A stretch of DNA of 64,000 nucleotides, from NCBI GenBank assembly GCA_963841885.1, contig CAWJEK010000018.1:124001-188000 (forward strand), read 5' to 3'. The notes below the pieces were generated by a model. The model was not told the origin of the DNA, made no database searches, and was given only the letters and a program-made list of their open reading frames with translations. Both the position numbers and the translations under genes were made by a program. Each line of letters starts with the position of its first letter. Positions within the stretch are counted from its first letter, which is position 1. Source of the stretch: Bog-756 sp963841885. Lineage in GTDB: Bacteria > Actinomycetota > Acidimicrobiia > Acidimicrobiales > RAAP-2. Positions 9,054 to 18,003 of the stretch are shown one piece after another.

Positions 9054-9608
9054 GTGGCCGTCCCGAGCACGAGTGCGCAACTGATCCTCGTTGCCGCCCG
9101 GCGTGCCATCGCCGCCAAGGGACCGGGCAAGCTCACCCTGTCCGAGGTGGCCGCGGCCGCCGGGGTGTCGCGACCCACGCTCTACCGTTGGTTTCCGACG
9201 AGGGACGACCTCTTCGCCGCCCTCACCGAGTACGAGCGGACGCAATTCGACGAAGGTCTCCGCGGCGTGATCGAAGGCCATCGGACTCCGGCCCGGCGGC
9301 TGGATGCGGGGCTCCGCTATCTGCTCACCTATCTGGACGAGGCGATGGGTGCGGATCCGATCGGGGTGGACCCGGGCTTCGCCCTCCGGTCACTGAGCGA
9401 GTCGCTGACCGCCCAGGTGGAGACCCTGGTCCGGATGCTCGGTCCCGCCCTGGACCAGGTGCCGGCCGTGCGTGGCCCGGGCGATGGCCGGGCCCAGGCG
9501 GCCGAGCTGTTCCTGCGGGTGGCCTACTCCCACTTCCTGCTGCCGGGTTCGGATACCGCCGGGCTCCTGGCGTCGTTGCGGGCGCCGGGCTGCCTCGACG
9601 GTCCTTGA
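9054..9608 (+). CDS. TetR-family transcriptional regulator
   Basis: Intact 184-residue TetR protein. The helix-turn-helix is LTLSEVAAAAGVSRPTLYRWFPTRDDLF near residues 25-52, followed by a helical ligand-binding domain. The GTG at 9054 is preferred over upstream in-frame codons because those would run through the perfect palindrome at 9018-9043. There is no clear ribosome site and the start lies just after the operator, so translation may be leaderless. The matching half-site spacing at 3009-3032 suggests that its regulon includes the SDR gene 6 kb away. The ligand is unknown, possibly an acyl-CoA or pathway intermediate. Confidence 0.9.
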   Translation: MAVPSTSAQLILVAARRAIAAKGPGKLTLSEVAAAAGVSRPTLYRWFPTRDDLFAALTEYERTQFDEGLRGVIEGHRTPARRLDAGLRYLLTYLDEAMGADPIGVDPGFALRSLSESLTAQVETLVRMLGPALDQVPAVRGPGDGRAQAAELFLRVAYSHFLLPGSDTAGLLASLRAPGCLDGP

Positions 9609-9755
9609 CCCGGGAGGTCGGATGACGCCGCCGGATCGTCGGGCCGGCCGGCCGGATCCCCGGCGACCTGTCGGAGCACCGGTCGATCTCCCGTCCCACC
9701 GATCCCCCGGAGGAGGGCTCCCCATGTCCACGCATCCGACCCGCCGGCTACCGGC

Positions 9756-10984
9756 ATGAGCCCGTTCAAGAATCCGGCCTGGCTGCCCTTCTCGGTCAGC
9801 GAGGCCGCACCGGCCGGTGATGCCACCGGGACGACCTCGAGAACGGTGACGCATGGCGCCATCTGCTCGGGACGTTGCAGCGGGTCGGCGACGTGGTGCT
9901 CTCCGACTGCGGTCCCCGCGATCCGGTGGACACGGCTTCGGGTTTCCGTCACCTGTTGGTACTCCTCGGTGTGGGGATCGACGAACTGCTGCGCCGGGGA
10001 CTCGACCGGGTCCCCGCCATCAAGCCCTCCGGCATGGACGCCGCCTACAAATGGGGCATGGAGTGCCCCGACTGCATCTACGTCGGATCCGCCCTACGGA
10101 GCGGGACCACCTACGCCCTCCGGGGCAACCGGGGTTCGGCGCGCTACGTGGGGCTGCAGGTCATGTCGGGGATGGGCTCGTCGGCCAACGCCCTGCTCGA
10201 CGAGTTCGCCCTGGACGCGGACGGGAACTTCGAGATCATCCTCTCGGCGGATCCTCACGAGGGCAACTGGATCCCGCTGGACGACGGTGCCACCATGCTC
10301 GTGGTCCGGCACTTCTTCTACGACTGGGAGCACGAGGTCCCGGTGACGATGTCCATCGAGCCGCTCTCGGGGCCCCCCGCCACCGACGAGCAGCCGGAGC
10401 CGGAGCCCCGGGCCGCCATCGCCCGTCAGGTGATCGCCCTGGGCGACTTCGTGGAGGAGAACCTGCAGTTCTTCCTGGGGTTCTCCAATCCCGAACATCC
10501 CAACACCTTCCTCCCTCCCCTGGACGGGACGGCCATGGGTGCGGCCGCGGAGAACCGCCCGGTCATCGGTTCGTGGCGGCTGGCACCCGACGAGGCGCTG
10601 ATCATCGAGGTGACACCGCCCGAAGGCCTGTACTGGAGCTACTCGCTCGGCAACATCTGGTGGGAGACGATCGACTACGGCAACCGCCAGTCCAGTCTCA
10701 ACGGTTTCCAGGCGGCGGTCGACGACGACGGGAAGGTCCGGGTGGTGGTGGCCCATCACGATCCCGGGGTCGCCAACTGGCTGGACACCGCCGGGCACAG
10801 CGAAGGCCCGATCATCCTGCGCTGCGTCCGCACCGAGTCCGCCCCGGTGCCCGAGACCCGGGTGGTGCCGTTCGATCGCCTGGCCGACGAGTTGCCACCG
10901 GGATCGCGACGGGTCACCCCGGCCGAGCGCGAGGCGGCGATCGACGTCCGCCGCAGGGCCGTGAGCCGGCGGTTCGCCCGATGA
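9756..10984 (+). CDS. DUF1214-type conserved protein, frameshifted
   Basis: Protein of about 409 residues. It begins MSPFKNPAWLPF and has a C-terminal region (WSYSLGNIWWETIDYGNRQSSLNG, VVAHHDPGVANWLDTAGH) like the DUF1214 domain found with sulfotransferases and steroid/lipid genes in actinobacteria. One base appears missing in the GGG at 9828-9830, where the frame passes from APAGDATG to DDLENGDAW. The biochemical function of the domain is not established. The ATG at 9756 follows the stop of an 11-codon reading frame (9724-9759) with its own GGAGGAGG site, so the true start could be 9724 if another indel is present. Its stop overlaps the sulfotransferase ATG (ATGA). Confidence 0.75.
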
Positions 10985-12126
10985 CCCTGGAGGTCGACCG
11001 GATCGAGCAGGAGGCCCGCACCCAGACCGGACTGGACGACACCGGAGGTGACCACTACCGCGAGGGACTCGAGCGGCTGGTGACGGCCATGAACGAGGAG
11101 GGGAGCCTCACCGAGATGGGTGAGGCCATGCTGCAGCTGCGCCTGGCCGTCCTGCTGTCCGCCCGCCTCGGCGTGGAGGAGACCTACCGCCGGCATCCCG
11201 AGATCGACGACCAGGTGGTCGACGGACCGGTCTTCGTCATCGGCCTGCCCCGCACGGGAACGACGGCACTGAGCCAGCTCGTGGCCGCCGACCCCCAGTT
11301 CCGTTCGTTGCGGACCTGGGAGTCGTCGGCCCCGGTCCCCCCTCCCGAGACCGCCACCGAGCACACCGATCCCCGGATCGCCGCCACCGAGCAGGGCATT
11401 GCCATGATGAACGAGGCCTTTCCGCTGATGCAGACCATGCACCACACGGAAGCCACCACCGCCACCGAGTGCCAGGACCTCATGGGCATGAGCTACCGCA
11501 CCGCCCACTTCGACGGGTTCGCCCGGGTGCCCTCGTACATGGCGTGGGTCGTCGACACCGACATGACGGAGACCTACCGCTACCACCGGAGGGTGCTGCG
11601 CCTGCTGCAGTGGCACTGTCCCCCACCCTCTGGCACCTGAAGACCCCGGTCCACATGCTGTCGCTCGACGCGCTGATCGAGTCCTATCCGAACGCCCGGT
11701 TCCTGTGGAGCCACCGCGATCCCACCGAGGTGCTGGGGTCGGTGTGCAGCCTCATCCACTACACCCGCAGCTGGAGCAGCGACCGCGACGACTCCATCGA
11801 GTTGGGCGCCACCCAGCTGGACCACTGGTGGATGGCCGTGGAACGGGCCATGGAGTTCCGTCGGCCGCGTCGGTGACGACCGGTTCGCCGACATCTCCTT
11901 CGCCGAACTGCAGACCGACCCCCTGGAGGCCCTGGCCGGCGCACTGGAGCGGATCGGCGTCCCGTTCGACCAGCGGTCGCGGTCAGCGGTGGGAGCGTGG
12001 GCGGAGTCTCACGAGCCCGGTTCGCACGGGACCCACACCTACGAGCTGTCCGATTTCGGACTGCGCCCCCAGCAGATCCGCGAGCGGTTCGCCCCCTACT
12101 ACGAGACCTTCGGGATCGACGCCTGA
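10981..12126 (+). CDS. Sulfotransferase family protein, two frameshifts
   Basis: PAPS-dependent sulfotransferase of the bacterial Sulfotransfer_3 type, about 381 residues once repaired. The 5'-phosphosulfate loop FVIGLPRTGTTALSQL is near residues 80-96, and the 3'-phosphate region is NARFLWSHRDPTEVLGS. The frame is broken near 11620-11624 (one C missing from a C run) and again near 11865 (one extra C). The two shifts cancel, and the C-terminus FADISFAELQTDPLEAL to FGIDA is recovered. It is coupled to the upstream DUF1214-type gene by a 4-base overlap, a pairing seen repeatedly in actinobacteria. The acceptor is unknown, perhaps a lipid or sterol-like molecule. Confidence 0.88.
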
Positions 12127-12233
12127 CCGCGGGCACAGCCGCCCGGGTCCCGTCCACGGCGGTGCGTCCCCGGCAACGCTCGTTACGGCTCCCGAGCCGC
12201 ACCCGACGGCACCAGGATCGGTAGCATCGCGGT

Positions 12234-13178
12234 ATGTCGACGGAGCTGCCACCAGCTGCCTGGTACCCGTCCCCGGGCGAATACGGCTGGCTCCGCTACT
12301 GGGACGGGAGCGCCTGGACCGAGCACCGCTGGGCCTCCCCCCCGACAGGGGGTCAGCCGACGCGGGGCGGTGTCCCGGTCGGCAAGCAGCTGCTGCGGGC
12401 GTCGTTCGGCCTGTTGCAGGAGAACCGCAGGATGGTCTGGCTGCCCGTTATCTCCGGTGTGGCGTCGGCCGTGGTCTTCCTGGCCATCTCCGGAGCGGTG
12501 GCCCTGCCCCTGTGGCGAGCTGACGGCCCCTCCCCTTGGGCGGTGCTCTACTTCTTCCCGGGCATCATGGCTGCGTCATTCGTCGGCGTGTACTTCAACG
12601 TCGCGCTGGCCTTCGCCGCCAATGAACAGATCGAAGGACGGGCGATCGGCGTCCGCACTGCGCTCGCCATGACGTGGGCCCGCCGGCGGGTGGTCTTCAC
12701 CTGGGCATTCCTGTCGGCGGTGGTCGGCCTGGTCATCCAGCTCATCGAAGGTCGCCTCGGGGTGTTCGGGCGCCTGATGGGCATCCTCGGTGGATTGGCC
12801 TGGGCGGTGGCGACGTTCCTCGTCGTCCCGGTGCTGGCTTTCGAGGACGTCGGTCCGATCGAGGCACTCAAGAGGTCTTCGCACCTGATCAAGGTCACGT
12901 TCGGGACCATCGCCCGTGGGGCCCTGAGGTTCGGGATGATGTTCCTCGGCTGGAGCCTGTTGGCCCTGGGGGTCATCGTGACCGGCGTCGTCGTCTCCCT
13001 GTCCGGCGTGCCGGCATTGGGCATACCGCTCGCCGTCCTGGGCGTCATCGGGTTCTTCGTCGTGGTGACGTACCTGGCCGCCGCGGGCATGTACCTGCGC
13101 ACGATCCTGTATCGCTATGCCACCCACCGGCCGTTGCCCGATCTGGGTCTGGACCTCTCGCGCACCTTCCAGCGCTGA
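12234..13178 (+). CDS. DUF2510 / DUF6159-type membrane protein
   Basis: A 314-residue membrane protein. Residues 6-33 form a DUF2510 motif (PAAWYPSPGEYGWLRYWDGSAWTEHRW), a short aromatic module common at the N-terminus of actinobacterial membrane proteins. About six hydrophobic helices follow (e.g. VISGVASAVVFLAISGAVAL, VFTWAFLSAVVGLVIQLI), as in DUF6159-like proteins. Function is unknown. A TAGCAT hexamer ends six bases before the ATG, which suggests a leaderless transcript. It stands alone between the sulfotransferase and the IS element region. Confidence 0.85.
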   Translation: MSTELPPAAWYPSPGEYGWLRYWDGSAWTEHRWASPPTGGQPTRGGVPVGKQLLRASFGLLQENRRMVWLPVISGVASAVVFLAISGAVALPLWRADGPSPWAVLYFFPGIMAASFVGVYFNVALAFAANEQIEGRAIGVRTALAMTWARRRVVFTWAFLSAVVGLVIQLIEGRLGVFGRLMGILGGLAWAVATFLVVPVLAFEDVGPIEALKRSSHLIKVTFGTIARGALRFGMMFLGWSLLALGVIVTGVVVSLSGVPALGIPLAVLGVIGFFVVVTYLAAAGMYLRTILYRYATHRPLPDLGLDLSRTFQR

Positions 13179-13388
13179 GCCAGGGCCTCCGGAGGGTCCA
13201 CCCCTGTGTGCTGATGACCCGCCGTGTCACAGCGGACCGGGACGCCCGCGGATGGCCGCGCCCCGTGCCCCCCCGACGCCCGGACCGTCGACCTTGCGAC
13301 ACACCGGCTGTCGCCGAGACGACAGACGGATGGCGTGGTGGGGCGCAGACTGCACCTACGACCACCTTTGCGATGGAGGGAGTTGATC

Positions 13389-13589
13389 ATGCGCCCGTAC
13401 TTCCGAGGGTACATCGACAGACAGCTTCCTCCGCCGGAGGAGAGCGCCTTCACCGAACTCGACGAAGGGTCCACCCAGGTCGCAGTACCGGATACGCCGC
13501 CCCGGGGCGCCATTCGGCAGGCCGGTCGGCATCGCGATCGGAACGGATCCGTTGTTCCTGAGTCGGGTCGACCAGGCGTCCGGGTCTAG
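13389..13589 (+). CDS. Short hypothetical protein ending at the IS481 target site
   Basis: A 66-codon reading frame beginning MRPYFRGYIDRQ. The ATG is preceded by GGAGGG at good distance. I recognise no domain, and the C-terminal half is arginine-rich and low complexity, so its reality is uncertain. Its TAG stop lies inside the 6-base TCTAGC duplicated by the IS element immediately downstream. In the pre-insertion sequence it would have converged on the DapB-like gene, with both sharing CTAG as stop codons. Confidence 0.4.
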   Translation: MRPYFRGYIDRQLPPPEESAFTELDEGSTQVAVPDTPPRGAIRQAGRHRDRNGSVVPESGRPGVRV

Positions 13590-13590
13590 C
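13585..13590. repeat. Left target-site duplication TCTAGC of IS481-type element
   Basis: TCTAGC directly abuts the left inverted repeat and is repeated at 14636-14641. It fits the NCTAGN target preference known for Bordetella IS481. Confidence 0.85.
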
Positions 13591-14635
13591 TGTGTTGTCC
13601 ACCCACGTTGGTGACGCGGGCGTAGGTCCACCAACGAACTGAGTCTCCAAGGGATCGTGTGGTTGCTCAAGACACGCACGAACCCAAGGAGACTCAGGTG
13701 CACGCTAACTCGCCGTTGACCGTCCGGGGTCGGATGATGCTCGTGGAACGCATCGGATCGGGCCGTCCCATAGCCCATGTGGCCGCCGAGATGGGGGATC
13801 TCCCGCAAGACGGCTACCAAGTGGTGGCGGCGGTTCCAGGAGGAGGGCTCGGCCGGTCTGGAGGACCGCTCGAGCCGGCCTCGGCGGTGCCCGCATCGCA
13901 CTCCGGCCAGCGTCGAGGCGAAGATCCTCCGGCTCCGGCGCCGACGCAAACTCGGTCCGGCCCGGATCTCGGGCATCCTCGACGTCCCGGCCTCCACCGT
14001 CCACCAGGTCCTGGTCCGTGCGGGCATGAACCGGATCGCCTGGATGGACCGCCCGACCGGGCAGGTGATCCGCCGGATCCACACCGAGCGGCCCGGCGAG
14101 CTCGTCCACGTGGACGTGAAGAAGCTGGGTCGGATCCCGCCCGGCGGCGGGTGGAAGATGCGGGGCCGATCCGCTGCCACCCACAGCGGCAAGCACCGGG
14201 TCGGCTACGACTTCATCCACTCGGCCATCGACGCCCACACCCGACTCGCCTACTCCGAGGTCCTGGCCGACGAACGGGGACCCACCTGCGCGGGGTTCTG
14301 GGAGCGGGCCGAGGCCTTCTTCGCCGACCACGACATCGAGGTCGAGGCCGTGCTCTCGGACAACGCAAGGAACTACCTCGGCAGGGACTTCACGGCCGCC
14401 CTTCGGGCAATCGAGCACCGCACCATCCGGTTCCGTCGGCCCCAGACCAACGGCAAGGTCGAACGGTTCAACAGGACCCTCCTGGACGAGTGGGCCTACG
14501 TCCGGCTCTACCGCTCAAACGCCGAGCGGACCCGAGCCCTTGACCGATTCCTCCACACCTACAACCATCATCGAGGCCACACAGCTCTTGGAGGCAGGCC
14601 GCCGATCAGCGCGACCAACCAACCTGGACAACACA
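13591..14635 (+). mobile_element. Complete IS481-family insertion sequence (1045 bp)
   Basis: The element is bounded by 11-base perfect inverted repeats: TGTGTTGTCCA at 13591-13601 and its complement at 14625-14635. It is flanked by the direct repeat TCTAGC (13585-13590 and 14636-14641). It carries one DDE transposase gene. Length, ends and the NCTAGN duplication agree with the IS481 family, whose type member is about 1.05 kb. The intact target duplication indicates a fairly recent single insertion. The element sits exactly at the 3' end of the DapB-like gene without deleting coding sequence. Confidence 0.92.
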
Positions 14636-14640
14636 TCTAG
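13698..14640 (+). CDS. IS481-family transposase, frameshifted
   Basis: DDE (rve) transposase of about 313 residues. The N-terminal helix-turn-helix region (HANSPLTVRGRMMLVERI, RPIAHVAAEMGISRKTATKWWRRF) is followed by the RNase-H-fold core. Likely catalytic aspartates are in VHVDVKKL and VLSDNARNY, and the glutamate in NGKVERFNRTL. An extra G in the run at 13793-13797 separates the N-terminal HTH from the core. The GTG at 13698 has AAGGAG upstream. The element itself contains no stop: the frame leaves the IS and terminates at a TAG inside the target-site duplication (14638-14640). Confidence 0.9.
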
Positions 14641-14641
14641 C
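14636..14641. repeat. Right target-site duplication TCTAGC
   Basis: Second copy of the 6-base target duplication. Its central CTAG provides the stop codon of the transposase on the plus strand and of the DapB-like gene on the minus strand. Confidence 0.85.
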
Positions 14642-15701
14642 CGACGGACACCACACCGCGGGGAAGCACCATGGGCAGATCGCCGTACGTCGCGATGCCC
14701 GGAGCGGCCGCCACAACGGCGGCGATCGCGTTGATCGGAGGTGCGGCCGTCATGATGTGTCCGAGCACCATGAAATCGGCGATCGTCTCGGCCTCGAAGT
14801 CGGGCGGCGGAAGGAAGCCGATGGCGGCAGTGACCGTCGGACGCCCGTCGATCTGGATGACCCAGCCGTCCTGATCGATCTGCCAGTCGGGCTCCAGGGT
14901 CTGGCCCTTGCGCCATCGGACATTGAGCTCGACGACCGTCTTGCCCGCGATCGAGCCCTTCCAACTGGCCGCGACTCCCGCCACACAACCCTGGGCGATC
15001 GTCCAGGAGCCCAGGTCGAGGTCGGCGGTGGTCTGCGCGTACTCGGCTTCGCAGCGGATGTCGTCGAGTTCGACTCCGAGTGCGTCGGCCACCATGCGGA
15101 CGGCCTCGCCGAAGACGGCCGTGCCCTGTGCCGTCATCTCCTGAAGATCTGGATGGCCGATCGGTTTGCCGAATCCCACCGGGATCTCGGTGGCCGGTGA
15201 GTCGTAAAACGTCGTGTCGGCCGCTTCGTTGACGGTGATCTTGTCGACGCGATCGCAGATCGTTGCGGACACGATGGCCAACAGCTGGGCGAATCCCGGA
15301 CTGATGCCGGTACCGAACATCGTCGATCCTCCGAGCTCGCACGCCTCGGCAATCCGGTTGCGACCATCGCCGAGGTTGTGGCCGGTGATGAACGCGGCTG
15401 TCGCCACGACGTTGACGCCCGCCGAGAGGATACGCACGAGCTCGCCGACATCGAGCCACATGGGGTTGTAGACGACACAGTCCGGCTTCAACGCGAGCAG
15501 TGCGTCGATGTCGTCGGTGGCCGCGATACCCAGGGGTTCCAAGCCGCACAACTCCCCCACGTCGCGGCCCGCCTTCTCCGGGGACCAGGCGTAGCACCCG
15601 ACCAGCTCGAGCGTCGGATTTGCCGTGATGGCCCGCACGGAGCTCTTGCCGACGTTTCCCGTCGTCCATTGGACGACCCGCAGAGGAGGCTTGCTGAGCA
15701 T
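14637..15701 (-). CDS. DapB-like NAD(P)-dependent dehydrogenase
   Basis: A 354-residue protein with an N-terminal Rossmann motif (VVQWTTGNVGKSSVRAI) and a dihydrodipicolinate-reductase-like layout. Actinobacterial relatives form the NAD(P)H-dependent amine dehydrogenase family, including 2,4-diaminopentanoate dehydrogenase-like proteins. It is not the lysine-pathway DapB, which is shorter (~250 residues). The ATG at 15701 lacks a strong ribosome site. The TAG stop is the CTAG shared with the IS481 target duplication, so the insertion left the protein intact. Substrate unknown. Confidence 0.85.
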   Translation of the reverse strand: MLSKPPLRVVQWTTGNVGKSSVRAITANPTLELVGCYAWSPEKAGRDVGELCGLEPLGIAATDDIDALLALKPDCVVYNPMWLDVGELVRILSAGVNVVATAAFITGHNLGDGRNRIAEACELGGSTMFGTGISPGFAQLLAIVSATICDRVDKITVNEAADTTFYDSPATEIPVGFGKPIGHPDLQEMTAQGTAVFGEAVRMVADALGVELDDIRCEAEYAQTTADLDLGSWTIAQGCVAGVAASWKGSIAGKTVVELNVRWRKGQTLEPDWQIDQDGWVIQIDGRPTVTAAIGFLPPPDFEAETIADFMVLGHIMTAAPPINAIAAVVAAAPGIATYGDLPMVLPRGVVSVG

Positions 15702-15752
15702 CCGCTCAGCGTAGTTCCCCCGATCGCGCGCCGGTGAACGACGGGATGTTGG

Positions 15753-16369
15753 TCATCCAGGATCGGTCGAGCGGAATGTGCCGATCAACGCGAGCGCGCC
15801 GTCCAGGGCACGACGGAGGGCTCGGGGGTCGCGGCGGGCCTGGGTGAGGATAAGTCCCCCCTGGAGGCTGGCGAGCGTGGAGGAGGCGAGCCAAGCGGCA
15901 TCGGCGTCGGGTCGGAGTTCACCGGCATCGATCATGGCGAGGAGCCCGTCACGGATCGAGGCCTCCCAACGGTCGAAGCCGGACGCCAGCACGGCGCGGG
16001 TTTCGTCGTCGCGTTCGCCGAGCTGGGCTACGAGGTTCGCGATCGGACAGCCTCCCCGCCCTTGCGCCTGGACCTGCACTTCGACGAGGGCGTCCGTCCA
16101 TCGCACCAGGCCGGCCCACGAGTCGAGGCCGGCGAACAGCTCATGCTGGCCCTCGAGCACCGACGAGTTGGTGGCGTCGGCCACCGACCTCATGAGGTCC
16201 GATTTGTCGTCGAAGTAGTGATAGAGCTGGCTGCGCGATGCGGGGCGCGGGCGCCGACCTCGTCCAGGCTGGCCCCGAGCGCGCCCTTCTCGGCCACCAC
16301 TTCCGCCGCGGCGGCGACGATGCGCTGTCGGGTCCGGCGTCCCCGCTCGGTGGTCGGCTGCAGCCCCAT
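15753..16369 (-). CDS. TetR-family regulator, frameshifted
   Basis: TetR repressor of about 205 residues beginning MGLQPTTERGRRTRQRIVAAAAEVV. The HTH is split: GALGASLDEVGARA is in one frame and ASRSQLYHYFDDKSDL in another, with one base apparently missing near 16242-16245 (a GGGG run). The C-terminal domain resembles the TetR_C_6/YcdC-like type. It is divergent from a peroxiredoxin-like gene. Two identical half-site palindromes (16390-16405 and 16430-16445) lie between the two starts, so autorepression and control of the divergent gene are likely. Confidence 0.85.
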
Positions 16370-16389
16370 GGAAACAAGTATCCGATATG

Positions 16390-16405
16390 TGGACTTGACA
16401 GTCCA
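16390..16405. promoter_or_regulatory. Operator copy 1, TGGACT-N4-AGTCCA
   Basis: 16-base palindrome with perfect 6-base arms, 21 bases upstream of the TetR start. An identical-arm copy lies 40 bases away, about four helical turns, on the same face of the DNA. Confidence 0.8.
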
Positions 16406-16429
16406 GTCTCCCCATGATGGCATGGTGAC

Positions 16430-16445
16430 TGGACTACACAGTCCA
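16430..16445. promoter_or_regulatory. Operator copy 2, TGGACT-N4-AGTCCA
   Basis: Second palindrome with the same arms as 16390-16405. It lies 34 bases before the ATG of the peroxiredoxin-like gene and probably overlaps its promoter. Confidence 0.8.
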
Positions 16446-16479
16446 TTACCACTGCGCCACCATCCCCCAGGGAGGTTCG

Positions 16480-17142
16480 ATGTCCGCCACCATCCATGAG
16501 CAGTCCGACCAGGTGAAGGCAGCCGCCGCGGAACGTCTCCCTCCGGACGTGCTGGCGACGTTCGATCGGAGCATCCAGAACCTCGTCGATCAGGGCGTCC
16601 CACCGGAGGTCGTCACCGTCGGCGACACGCTGGCGTCCTTCACACTGAGCGATGCCACCGGCGCGCAGGTCACACTGGATCAGTTGGTCGAGGCCGGCCC
16701 CGTGGTGATCGTCTTCTACCGGGGCGGCTGGTGCCCGTACTGCAACGTGGCCCTGCGGACGTACCAACGTGAGCTGGTCCCGGAGCTGGCCGGCTTCGGG
16801 GCCCGGTTGGTGGCCATCAGCCCCCAGTCCCCCGACGAGTCACTCTCGACCGCCGAGAAGGCCGACCTCGAATTCACGGTGCTGTCCGACCCGGGCAACC
16901 GGGTCGCTCGGGGCATCGGCATCGTCTTCCAACAGGCCGATGAGGTCCTCGATGCCCAGCGGAGACTCGGCCTCGATCTGGCCCAGGTGAACGCCGAGGG
17001 CTCCACCCAGTTGCCGAGGCCCACGGTCCTGATCGTGGACTCGGACCTCACGGTGCGCTTCGTGGACGTGAAGACGGATTACACGGCTCGGACCGAGGTA
17101 GCCGAGATCCTGGCCGGACTCACCGGACTCGAAAGGCACTGA
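16480..17142 (+). CDS. Peroxiredoxin-like AhpC/TSA protein
   Basis: A 220-residue thioredoxin-fold protein with the redox motif FYRGGWCPYCN (CPYC) near residue 84, then VAISPQSPDES and a late VDVKTDYTART segment. This is the peroxiredoxin-like AhpC/TSA subgroup with a thioredoxin-type CxxC rather than the classic TPxC site. It probably reduces peroxides or protein disulfides in the cytoplasm. The ATG at 16480 has GGGAGG upstream. It is divergent from a TetR gene with twin operators between them, which suggests induction by a small electrophile or oxidant. Confidence 0.9.
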   Translation: MSATIHEQSDQVKAAAAERLPPDVLATFDRSIQNLVDQGVPPEVVTVGDTLASFTLSDATGAQVTLDQLVEAGPVVIVFYRGGWCPYCNVALRTYQRELVPELAGFGARLVAISPQSPDESLSTAEKADLEFTVLSDPGNRVARGIGIVFQQADEVLDAQRRLGLDLAQVNAEGSTQLPRPTVLIVDSDLTVRFVDVKTDYTARTEVAEILAGLTGLERH

Positions 17143-17224
17143 GAGCCACCCGCCCGCCCCGACGTCGTCGAGCGTGCCACGGCCAGAGCCCATCGAGGAT
17201 CTCGGGGTTCGTGGACGACACAGC

Positions 17225-17806
17225 TCAAGCCGATCTGAACCACCACCGGGTCGCCCCTCCCGGTTCCACGGTCCGGACGGCCGTCGCTCGATCGAGGGTG
17301 ATGCGGTAGACCGCCCACGGAGGTGGACCCGCGGAAGGAGCGCTGAACTCCGCAGTCAGGGCGACTCCCGACTCGTCGACCCGCGCCGGCCAGCCTTGGG
17401 CGTTCCATCTGGCCGCCATGGACGCGACGGTGCCGGTGTCCCTGACCTGCTCAGCGGTGCCTTCCACGACCAGATCGAATGCGTAGGTGGCAAGACTCAA
17501 CGTGCACCGGGGGTCATTGGCGAGGTTTCTTCCCTTTCGGGTGCCTTCACCGGACTCGAACCAGAAGGCGCCGTCGACCCACAAGGCGCCGACACCGGTG
17601 ACGTGGGGACTGCCATCTGGGTTGATGGTCGCCAACCAGCAGGTGTGGCGGTCGGGTCCGCCCGTCCCAGGGGCCTGGGACACTCCCTCCTCGAGGCGGT
17701 TGGCGACACTGTCCCAATCGAGCAGTGGCAGGTCGTAGAGGTCCGCGAGGTTCTTGGCGTCACTGGGGGCCGTCTCGGGCGAAGTGCTGTCGGCCATGCT
17801 CGCCAT
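17225..17806 (-). CDS. Pyridoxamine 5'-phosphate oxidase-family protein
   Basis: A 193-residue split-barrel flavin/F420-binding-type protein. Conserved elements are CWLATINPDGSPHVTGVGALWVDGAFWFESG, the GRNLANDPRCTLSL strand-turn and a C-terminal TRWWF. In actinobacteria this fold includes FMN enzymes and F420-dependent reductases or biliverdin reductases. The cofactor cannot be decided here. The ATG at 17806 is chosen because GTGGAGG lies five bases upstream. It is divergent from the metallo-beta-lactamase-fold gene across about 200 bases. Confidence 0.85.
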   Translation of the reverse strand: MASMADSTSPETAPSDAKNLADLYDLPLLDWDSVANRLEEGVSQAPGTGGPDRHTCWLATINPDGSPHVTGVGALWVDGAFWFESGEGTRKGRNLANDPRCTLSLATYAFDLVVEGTAEQVRDTGTVASMAARWNAQGWPARVDESGVALTAEFSAPSAGPPPWAVYRITLDRATAVRTVEPGGATRWWFRSA

Positions 17807-18003
17807 TGTGCCTCCACGGCGGCACGCATGTCTTACCGAATCGGACGTTGCGGATTCGCCAGGATGTTGGAGATAAGGGCGCCGGTGCATCGAACCTGCG
17901 CAACACCTCTGTCGGTGTGCCTTCCTCTGTCATGGTCCGGTCTTGCGAGAATGGCCGTCGACACCGCAGCGAGGAGCCGCCCCGTCCTGGACATAATGGT
18001 TGC

